Virus record (IMG/VR): IMGVR_UViG_3300001041_000038
Coordinates: 1-37,299 of that record
Origin: a virus
Length of the DNA: 37,299 nucleotides
Direction: 5' to 3' (one strand)
The notes below the pieces were generated by a model. The model did not search any database and was not told the DNA's origin. It was given only the letters and a program-made list of their open reading frames with translations. Below are positions 31,016 to 37,299 of this stretch, in pieces. Within the stretch, counting starts at the first letter, position 1, and the number at the start of each line of letters is the position of its first letter. A program made the position numbers and the translations under genes.

Positions 31016-31022
31016 AGCTCGC

Positions 31023-32357
31023 TCAGGCTGAAGCCGCGGCGGTGGTAAGCTTGGTAACTGCTGTTGGCACAATGCGGATATATCCGGTGCGCTCGGTCCA
31101 TCGGATCGCTTCTCGATCGGTTGTGATGAGGTTGATGTCTGCATTGTTTGCGACATTCCTTACAACACCCGAGTTATGACGAGAAACTTTCAATCCTGAA
31201 GCCTTGAAGCCCTGAATACATGCCTTGCGCAAATCTCCGAACAATACGAACGAAGTATCGGCGGCAGTATCAGATGCAGTCGGCATAGCTTCGACGAGTA
31301 CCTCAGGGTAACCCCATACGGTAGCCGGTCCGCTTACTGACGGCGCCTGATAGATGTATGCATTCTGGTCATCCTTTAACTTGCGGATGATGCTCTTGAT
31401 CGTGCGGTGGTAGAAGAACTTTGCATTTGCAAGTGCTCCTGCCGGTGTTTCGTCGATCATGTCGAGCAAGTCGTCTGCGGTCATCGAGGCAAACGTGGTT
31501 CCGGTCAATGTAACTTCATTCACATCGGACGCTACAAGCAATCCGGTAAATGAACCATAGGTCGAAGTTCCGTCTCCCTTGAAGAACGCAAGGTCCTCAG
31601 CGCGAGCAAATCCTTCTGCTACTCGAGATGCGATAAATGAGATCAAATCGATTTCAGTATCTTCGAGCAATTCAGAAGTCAATGTTACGATGGCTCCCAA
31701 CTTCTTGAGGGTCAATTCCTCTTGTCCAATGACTGCCTGCGTAGAACCGACAACCGCGCCTTCATCTACCCAGTAGACAGTAACATCAGTTGCGAGGTTG
31801 TTCGCTTTGTATGAACCCTTGGTCAACGGAATGGACATCATCTCTCGGCGAGCGACACCATATTCTGTGATCAAGTGACGGATTTCAGCCGACAACTCAG
31901 TGTCGACCGTATATCCTGCATACGGAGAACCGGATGCATCGGTCGTCATTTCCTTGAGCAATACATCATTGCCGGAAAGCAACGCCTTTGTGATATCGCG
32001 CACGCGACCGGATAATTCCTTTCGCTTTACGCTGATATCAGGATGATATACACCAGCTTTCTGCTCAATGAGCAAACGCTGTTCATCAAGATAGGTCTTG
32101 ACCTCGTTCTTGATACTCTGAGCTTCCCGAGCGAACAAGGCTTTGATACCCTTTTCGATCTGCTCTTCTTCTCCTTCCTCTCCCTCCTTCTTCTCAGGAG
32201 CATCCGGGAGTTCTGCGACCTTCTCGGTCTCCTCCGCGATTGCTGCCTGATCTGCCGGCTTCATTTCGCCGACCTCCTTTGCGATGAGCGCTTTTTCCTC
32301 GGCAGTGGCAAAGCCCTGCGCGATGAGTGCCTTCATCTTTTTCAATGTTGTAAACAT
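31023..32357 (-). CDS. HK97-fold major capsid protein
   Basis: 444 residues from the ATG at 32357. The first ~110 are charged and helical (delta-like scaffold arm, Glu/Lys-rich). The rest has HK97 features: YTVDTELSAEIRHLITEYGVARREM, a stretch with LTLKKLGAIVTLTSELLEDTEIDL, and VEAMP...FGDLRKACIQGF, ending in AIRWTERTGYIRIVPTAV. The N-terminal arm is probably removed by the protease encoded upstream. No Shine-Dalgarno, but an A/C-rich leader. Confidence 0.92.
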   Translation of the reverse strand: MFTTLKKMKALIAQGFATAEEKALIAKEVGEMKPADQAAIAEETEKVAELPDAPEKKEGEEGEEEQIEKGIKALFAREAQSIKNEVKTYLDEQRLLIEQKAGVYHPDISVKRKELSGRVRDITKALLSGNDVLLKEMTTDASGSPYAGYTVDTELSAEIRHLITEYGVARREMMSIPLTKGSYKANNLATDVTVYWVDEGAVVGSTQAVIGQEELTLKKLGAIVTLTSELLEDTEIDLISFIASRVAEGFARAEDLAFFKGDGTSTYGSFTGLLVASDVNEVTLTGTTFASMTADDLLDMIDETPAGALANAKFFYHRTIKSIIRKLKDDQNAYIYQAPSVSGPATVWGYPEVLVEAMPTASDTAADTSFVLFGDLRKACIQGFKASGLKVSRHNSGVVRNVANNADINLITTDREAIRWTERTGYIRIVPTAVTKLTTAAASA

Positions 32358-32464
32358 GTGTGTGTTTGTTTTCGTTAGATTTTTACTTAGAAACATTGAT
32401 GCCCTGCGCCTTGAGGGGTGTTCGACCTTGTCATGGTTTAGCGCATATCATCCCTTTAAAATAC

Positions 32465-33385
32465 TCATTTCGATTTCATCAACATACGGATTGCCTGATT
32501 GACCTTCCGTTTGCGAATCTGCTCCATTGCTGGCTTATCGGCTGTCAACAGGTTGTCCACAATCTCGGCAACCTTCTTCAGGCGCGCGCGTTCCTGATCG
32601 TTTATACGTTGGAGTGCGCTTGCAACCTGATGCTTATACGATGCTACTATCGGCTTCACTTCTTCTTCAGGGGAAACATCTTGTTGATCTCCTGCATCTC
32701 CGGGATGCTCTTCGGCTTCCTCATCACTCTCAGCTGGTTCGCCTTCACTATCGTCGCTGTTGTCGGCAGGCTTTTCTTCATCAGCCTCCGGTACTTCGTC
32801 GCCTTCTGAAAGTTCGTCATCGTCTCCCTCGGGTTCGTCCTGTTCGGTTCCCGGTTCGGTTGATTCGTCATCTTCGTGTTGTGGTAATTCGTCTACATCG
32901 ATTCCCTTCGCCTTTGCGAGCGCGCGTGCATTCGCAGGGACCGATACGGCAGACACCTCGAGCAGTTCCGCCTCCTCGATGGTCCACCAGTCTTTCGAGC
33001 CGTCCTTATTCTCCTTGAACTTCTTTGGAATAAAGCCGACCGAGAACGCGCTGAGAAATCCTCCAGCGTATAGGTCGAATATAACCTTTGCCTTCGGGTT
33101 CTCGGCCACGGCAAACGTGATCTTGCCGACCAACTTGCCATCCTCAATCTTCACGTTCGACGCCTTTCCGATAACTTCGGTAGCATCGCCGTAATTGTGG
33201 CTGTTTAGAATGACTGGGTTCTTTTTGAAATGCTTGAGGTCCCACCCTTCCTGCATAACTACATCGCCATGGCGATCGACGTCCTGAGTCGAGAATATGG
33301 CATCAAGGGTTCCCATATCCTTGTTGACAGACTTTATCTCGACCGGCATCTGAATATATGATTTTTCTCCTTGTTTGATTTTCAT
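32465..33385 (-). CDS. Prohead protease (U35) with acidic scaffold-like tail
   Basis: 306 residues from the ATG at 33385, which follows TAAATAAAACA. The protease part (about 1-175) has DVDRHGDVV, NSHNYG (H63, catalytic) and GGFLSAFSVGFIP (S112 or S115 as nucleophile). About 80 very acidic residues follow (for example DDELSEGDEVPEADEE), and then a basic helical end. I infer a protease fused to a scaffold-like segment. A longer frame to 33550 overlaps the portal gene and is rejected. Confidence 0.88.
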   Translation of the reverse strand: MKIKQGEKSYIQMPVEIKSVNKDMGTLDAIFSTQDVDRHGDVVMQEGWDLKHFKKNPVILNSHNYGDATEVIGKASNVKIEDGKLVGKITFAVAENPKAKVIFDLYAGGFLSAFSVGFIPKKFKENKDGSKDWWTIEEAELLEVSAVSVPANARALAKAKGIDVDELPQHEDDESTEPGTEQDEPEGDDDELSEGDEVPEADEEKPADNSDDSEGEPAESDEEAEEHPGDAGDQQDVSPEEEVKPIVASYKHQVASALQRINDQERARLKKVAEIVDNLLTADKPAMEQIRKRKVNQAIRMLMKSK

Positions 33386-33393
33386 TGTTTTAT

Positions 33394-35376
33394 TTAGATA
33401 ACGCACCGGCAATTTATGACTTCCTCGGCCGACCCTCTCGGATCTCCCGGGAACATTAGTCCGTTTGAAAATGGTCTGTCTATCGGACGTTCCTCGCCGT
33501 CGACTCCGGCGTGGCTTTCTCTCGTGGAACCGTCTACCACCGCAACCCATATCTTCGTGTTTAGCCCTGCCTGCTTATACCCTTGCATCGTTCCGAACTG
33601 GGTCGCGTTATGCACCTCAGTCCGCGCTATCAGCGCGCCTCGCGCCTTCTTGATGCCTCCGTAGGTATCCTGAATGCGATTGATAAGCGCCTCGCGTCCT
33701 TCCTCGGCCGCTATACTTGCGGCGAACTCTCCCTTGAGCTTATCAAGCGTCGTCTCGTTTATGCTCCTCAGGAAGATATCGGCACGGTCGCCGATCCAGT
33801 TCTGAATATCAGATCCCATATTGAATGCTCCTTCGCTTCCTGCAAACTCCATCGCGTCTATACCTGCCTGCTTGAGCAAATCAACCATCAGCGGAATGAA
33901 TACGGTCTTGCCGATTTTCACTTCGACATCGATATGGAATAGATCATCAATCAGCCCCTTCTTTCTGAATGTCCGCGTATTCGCCGGTTGCAGTTGTTCT
34001 ACCATTCGGTCGCGCTGGTCTTCGAAGTATTTATCGAGTGCTGATTTAAACCCTTTCTCACGGGCATCCATCCGTTTGATCTGCACTCCCCAGTACATCC
34101 TGCGCATATCGTAATCCTTTAGTGGATGAGAAGGGGTCTCGTCTTTTAAACGCAAAGATTTGAGGATTGACTTTTGCTTATCGTTCAGGTCTTCCGGTCC
34201 GTCTCCGAGTGGCATTACAGAGAAGGGGACCATGATATCATCTGCTCCGTCAATCGGGTCGAGGCCATGCCTTTCGCGCGCCTCGTTGATTGTCATGTAA
34301 TAATTCTTGATACCCGACTCTGTCTCCTTCAGCTTTTGGTCGATGTTCTCCGGTGTTGGGTCAACGAATGTCAGGTTCTTTCCGTCAGGGAATAGGAACT
34401 CGTCAAGCGCGGTCGTCAATGTAACGAGTAATGGTTTGATTGTTTCCCTTAGGAATATGGAACGGTCAGCGTCGGCATTGTCAAACTTTACCTCGGACGT
34501 TGAGGCAAGCATGCTCTTTGGTACGCCAGTAAGGATGCAGATATCCTCGAGCGTCATCTTTTTCGCGTCAAGGAATGAAAGCTCATCAGGGGACATGCCC
34601 GTCTTGATATACTGTGCATCACCACCCAAAAATAGTGGCAAGCCTGCCTTCTTTGCTGCGCCGTATTCTTTCTGATACTGGCTCTTGAGATTTTCGAGCT
34701 GTTGTTCGGTAAGCGAAGGGGTCTTGAATGTAAACACGCCCTCTACCTTTCCGCCGTTCTCAAGGATACGGCTATGATATGCGCCAATCTGTGTTTCGGT
34801 CTGAATTGCTGTTACACCAGCTTTGAGCAAAGATTGACCTCGTAGCGGATGCTTCGGATCAGGGTTGTGGATGTAGATGATCTGCTCAGGCCTGTATGTT
34901 ATCTCTCCCGAGTTTGTCTTGTATGTATATCCAGTCGGCGCGCCATCTGCGTCAAACTTCGGTTCCACCATCGTCGGATTGAGCAGGTGCATTGCGCTTA
35001 CTTTCTTTGCGTCGAAAATCTCCCGAGAACTTTCGATGAGAATGTATGCCTCGCCGACCGCGTCGTAATACTTCTGATACAGGGACCAAAACTGTCGCCC
35101 AGTGAATACCTTGTTCGGCTTATAAAGCAGGCTCAGTAACGGATCGTTCTCGATTTTCTTCCCCTTTGCGTCCTGCAAAAGAAACTCAATCTCTCCAACC
35201 TTGTCGGCGCGCTTTGCAATGGCCCTGTTAACATAAAGCGACGCGTCGAGCGCGTTCAAAAAATCAGATGATCCCCACTTTGTAGAACCAATCGGCAGGT
35301 TCCCATGAATGATGCCGACATATTTCTTAGCTCGTACCTGATCCCCTATTGATTTAAAAAAATTACGGAAGTCCAT
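33394..35376 (-). CDS. Portal protein fused to MuF (SPP1 gp7-like) domain
   Basis: 660 residues from the ATG at 35376 (MDFRNFFKSIGDQV). Residues about 30-430 are an HK97-type portal (ASLYVNRAIAKRADKVGEIEF, HLLNPTMVEP, ILTGVPKSMLAS). The C-terminal ~130 residues are a MuF domain (RGALIARTEVHNATQFGTMQ, IDRPFSNGLMFPGDP, VINCRCVI). The two are usually separate genes. Another ATG at 35397 lies inside the attenuator hairpin and is less likely. Confidence 0.92.
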   Translation of the reverse strand: MDFRNFFKSIGDQVRAKKYVGIIHGNLPIGSTKWGSSDFLNALDASLYVNRAIAKRADKVGEIEFLLQDAKGKKIENDPLLSLLYKPNKVFTGRQFWSLYQKYYDAVGEAYILIESSREIFDAKKVSAMHLLNPTMVEPKFDADGAPTGYTYKTNSGEITYRPEQIIYIHNPDPKHPLRGQSLLKAGVTAIQTETQIGAYHSRILENGGKVEGVFTFKTPSLTEQQLENLKSQYQKEYGAAKKAGLPLFLGGDAQYIKTGMSPDELSFLDAKKMTLEDICILTGVPKSMLASTSEVKFDNADADRSIFLRETIKPLLVTLTTALDEFLFPDGKNLTFVDPTPENIDQKLKETESGIKNYYMTINEARERHGLDPIDGADDIMVPFSVMPLGDGPEDLNDKQKSILKSLRLKDETPSHPLKDYDMRRMYWGVQIKRMDAREKGFKSALDKYFEDQRDRMVEQLQPANTRTFRKKGLIDDLFHIDVEVKIGKTVFIPLMVDLLKQAGIDAMEFAGSEGAFNMGSDIQNWIGDRADIFLRSINETTLDKLKGEFAASIAAEEGREALINRIQDTYGGIKKARGALIARTEVHNATQFGTMQGYKQAGLNTKIWVAVVDGSTRESHAGVDGEERPIDRPFSNGLMFPGDPRGSAEEVINCRCVI

Positions 35377-35470
35377 AGTAGATGCTTTATTTTGCATCCG
35401 TCGGTACTTCCGTAGGGATATATCACTTATATTTTCGCAGTTATTGTGAATAAGGTCAAGTACTCCGACA
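35356..35470 (-). promoter_or_regulatory. Promoter-attenuator module, copy 3
   Basis: The core CGGAAGTACCG is at 35402-35412. Here the terminator is formed by the core itself: TACGGAAGT (35406-35414) pairs perfectly with ACTTCCGTA (35364-35372), followed by a seven-U tract (35356-35362), so the 3' arm lies in the first codons of the portal gene. An inner GATGC/GCATC hairpin is enclosed. The promoter is less clear (TTGACC, then TATAAG or TGATATATC). Confidence 0.65.
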
Positions 35471-35683
35471 TCAATCCCTCATGCCGATATTTATGACCCT
35501 GCTTTCTTCAGTAACGGTCAGCCGATCAATCTTTCCATTCCGTATGCCGAACTCGATCGTTACCTTCCCGAATTGTACACGCTCAGCCTCTTGATGTAGC
35601 AGTCCGAGAAGCAGTCGCTCCTCCTTCGTTTCCGCTTCGCGCTGCGGAATACTGTTGATGGTGTTGTGCTTTTGTGGCTCCAT
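35471..35683 (-). CDS. Small hypothetical protein
   Basis: 70 residues. A helical charged N-terminus (PQREAETKEERLLLGLLHQEAERVQFGK) and a beta end (VTIEFGIRNGKIDRLTVTEESRVI). This resembles small phage proteins seen between terminase and portal. Function unknown. Confidence 0.6.
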   Translation of the reverse strand: MEPQKHNTINSIPQREAETKEERLLLGLLHQEAERVQFGKVTIEFGIRNGKIDRLTVTEESRVINIGMRD

Positions 35684-35686
35684 AGG

Positions 35687-35881
35687 TTATATGCTTTTAT
35701 ACACTGCTTTTAAATAACGGAACTTGAACAGCGGAGCGTATATAATGATCCATACGAACCGCGGAATATACTTCGGACGCTTTCGCACAAGCTTCGCAAG
35801 AGCCTGCATACCGGTACCGAAATTATGGTCGACCTGCCGGCGCGCTTCCTTGCGGATTTTCTTAAATGTTTTTTGAGACAT
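35687..35881 (-). CDS. Small basic protein
   Basis: 64 residues, strongly basic (MSQKTFKKIRKEARRQVDHN...), with a hydrophobic C-terminal segment (PRFVWIIIYAPLFKFRYLK). The ATG follows GAATAAACC. An extended -10 promoter sits 22 bases upstream. Function unknown. Confidence 0.6.
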   Translation of the reverse strand: MSQKTFKKIRKEARRQVDHNFGTGMQALAKLVRKRPKYIPRFVWIIIYAPLFKFRYLKAVYKSI

Positions 35882-35903
35882 GGTTTATTCTCTATGTGAT
35901 TTC

Positions 35904-35912
35904 ATTATAGCA
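35904..35912 (-). promoter_or_regulatory. Extended -10 promoter for the head genes
   Basis: TGcTATAAT directly after the terminase gene, with no good -35. It could start the transcript that runs into the portal, protease and capsid genes. Confidence 0.6.
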
Positions 35913-35915
35913 CTT

Positions 35916-37193
35916 TTATACAAAACCAACAAACATCTGACGGGAGTGTGTCCATATTCCATACCGGGTGCCGTCCATCGCGTGGTTGAACTTATCGACC
36001 GGGTCGTTTGTCGGCTCCTTGTTCCGATCCATGGCCCATTTGTACTCCTGTACTTCAGTCGCAATGTTCTCGCTATCCTCGGTGTAGAATACCTCCTTTT
36101 CGAGAAGCATATTGATGCCGGCGGTTACGCTATCAGGCCCCTTGTCTGCTGGCCGAACATCCCAACCGTACCCTCTCAACTCCTCGATTGACTTCGGTTC
36201 CGAACTATCGGCATAGATGATCGCGCTCTTTGGTATTCCCAGCTCCTCCATTCGCTTTGACAGTTGTTTATTAAGCAATCCTGTTTCGTAGATCATCTCC
36301 CTGAGCCACACTTTGTCGTTGTGCTGTTTGATGCCTATCAGCGCGGCAGGGTCGTTCGTAAAGCCGAAATCCAATCCGTATATTTCCTGAAAGGGGAGTT
36401 GCTCGTATACCGCGGTTGTTGTTGGCGTCCAGTTTTTAAAGATACGACCGCGCGATCCTTCACTCACCAGCCCTTCGATCATGTTGTAATAATGGTCTGG
36501 CCGAATATCCTTGTAGTTTTCGAAGTTCGAAATCGTTGTTTCGTTCAGGTTCCTGACATTGTCCCTGAAGGTTGAATGGATGAATAGCGTATCGGTGTAT
36601 GACTGCTTCAGCTCGGGCCGGTAGAATCCTTCTCTATCTGACTCCACAAGATTAAACCACCGCTTTATGATCCAATGATTCTTATGCGGAGGATTTAACA
36701 TCATCATAATCGTGATGTCCGACTTCATGGTGCGGAGTGAGTCATCCAACTGCATGAAGTCCTCCTCATTGATTTCGTCTGCTTCTTCGATGATGACGCA
36801 GTTATAGTTTGCGAGCGACTTGAGCTTTGATTTTTGATCACCACTCGACTTCCGAAAACCGATGCCGTTTATTTTGTTGTTCCCGTACTCGAATGTGAGT
36901 AGATGCTCCTTCACGCTGATAGATTCTTCGAGGCCGTGTTCCTCTATGCGGTCATAGATGTCCTGATAGATACTGTTGCGGATATCCCCGAGAACAAGGC
37001 GCATGATCGCGCATCGAAAATACTCGGGCGCCCTTAGCTTTGCAAGAGCGAACTGGCTCGCCACAGTAGAACGTCCTGCTGCGCGACCGCCCATCAGGAT
37101 GATATAGCGTGGCTTCTTCAGGAATACATCCCGGTATTTATTGTTGACCAATTGGCTCGTCTGCATGTTCTTCTTGTTTTTCTTCGATGGCAA
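35916..37193 (-). CDS. terL: Terminase large subunit
   Basis: 425 residues. The ATPase has a Walker A of the form GGRAAGRST (35-43) and Walker B VIIEEADE (E136/E137). The nuclease has LDFGF (D275), IIYADSSEPKSIEEL (D329) and a C-terminal FNHAMDGTRYGIW (D407). It packages DNA through the portal. The start overlaps the small-subunit gene by 56 bases; an ATG at 37166 is an alternative. Walker A has Arg in place of Lys, a known terminase variant. Confidence 0.95.
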   Translation of the reverse strand: MPSKKNKKNMQTSQLVNNKYRDVFLKKPRYIILMGGRAAGRSTVASQFALAKLRAPEYFRCAIMRLVLGDIRNSIYQDIYDRIEEHGLEESISVKEHLLTFEYGNNKINGIGFRKSSGDQKSKLKSLANYNCVIIEEADEINEEDFMQLDDSLRTMKSDITIMMMLNPPHKNHWIIKRWFNLVESDREGFYRPELKQSYTDTLFIHSTFRDNVRNLNETTISNFENYKDIRPDHYYNMIEGLVSEGSRGRIFKNWTPTTTAVYEQLPFQEIYGLDFGFTNDPAALIGIKQHNDKVWLREMIYETGLLNKQLSKRMEELGIPKSAIIYADSSEPKSIEELRGYGWDVRPADKGPDSVTAGINMLLEKEVFYTEDSENIATEVQEYKWAMDRNKEPTNDPVDKFNHAMDGTRYGIWTHSRQMFVGFV

Positions 37194-37299
37194 AATCTAC
37201 AAAGGCAATCGCATTAGGTTGGACAATCTTCTCTCCGCCACTCGTTACATCGGTCCTCGTTGTGTATCCCTCATCCTTTCGCTTCATCTTCAGGTAAGT
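37138..37299 (-). CDS. terS: Terminase small subunit (partial, C-terminal end)
   Basis: The frame enters from the right edge and ends at 37138 after 53 codons: YLKMKRKDEGYTTRTDVTSG and on to VDFAIEEKQEEHADEPIGQQ. The RTDVTSGG phrase is typical of the C-terminal end of small terminase subunits, which recognise the packaging site and hand DNA to TerL. The N-terminal DNA-binding part is outside the window. Confidence 0.75.
   Translation of the reverse strand, partial: TYLKMKRKDEGYTTRTDVTSGGEKIVQPNAIAFVDFAIEEKQEEHADEPIGQQ

Noticed and set aside
32360-33194. Plus-strand frames opposite the capsid and protease genes.
   Set aside because: They are shadows of strong minus-strand genes of recognised families, with unnatural residue composition (Ser runs opposite acidic codons).
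1-37299. Integrase, excisionase, CI-type repressor or transposase suggesting a prophage.
   Set aside because: No such gene or attachment repeat was recognised; the two HNH genes are the only mobile-type elements.

Overview
This window is most of the genome of a tailed, siphovirus-type bacteriophage. Almost every gene is read on the minus strand, so the genome runs right to left. The order is classical: terminase small subunit (cut by the right edge) and large subunit, portal fused to a MuF domain, prohead protease fused to an acidic scaffold-like region, HK97-fold capsid, small structural proteins, a beta-helix surface protein, head-tail connectors, tail tube, tail assembly chaperones with a -1 frameshift, a short tape measure, tail hub and fibres, then lysis (papain-like endolysin, holin). 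No integrase or repressor is recognisable, so a lytic lifestyle is likely. UGA works as a stop, so the code is the standard bacterial one. The host cannot be named from sequence alone. Promoters are sigma70-like (TTGACA/TATAAT, often with an extended TGn -10), most start codons lack a Shine-Dalgarno and carry an A-rich leader (ATAAAACC-ATG), and the lysin has a GMTGEDVRALQ-type peptidoglycan-binding domain. A poorly studied bacterial lineage such as Patescibacteria would fit, but this is only a guess.

Left of the lysis genes (about 7-13.7 kb) is a replication, recombination and early region: zinc-ribbon genes, a 5'-truncated cytosine methyltransferase, DUF3846-like protein, RecT annealase, a RecB-like nuclease fused to an FtsK/SpoIIIE translocase, a stand-alone DnaA domain IV protein, a helix-turn-helix-like protein and a RusA resolvase. 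Perfect DnaA boxes (TTATCCACA) sit just upstream of three early promoters in the same orientation, and a further cluster of perfect and near boxes beside an AT-rich stretch lies next to the DnaA-like gene. I infer a phage-encoded DnaA-box circuit that couples an origin to early transcription.

The left end (0-7 kb) is accessory: a ParB-like/DNA methylase (cut by the edge), an O-methyltransferase-like enzyme, a tandem glycosyltransferase, a TagD-like cytidylyltransferase fused to an HNH nuclease, and a LicD-type phosphotransferase. The last two form a plausible make-and-transfer pair for a CDP-activated alcohol. This part also holds tRNA or tRNA-like genes and a ~560-base gene-free region that folds into many perfect hairpins and may be a large structured RNA.

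Regulation is unusually legible. Three copies of a promoter-attenuator module (core CGGAAGTACCG followed by a mutually exclusive terminator) precede the portal, an HNH gene and a tail gene. Four genes have TATAAT exactly six bases before ATG, predicting leaderless mRNAs. A pair of direct repeats flanks a promoter in the head-tail region. Two convergent small RNAs with strong terminators lie at 13.1-13.34 kb.
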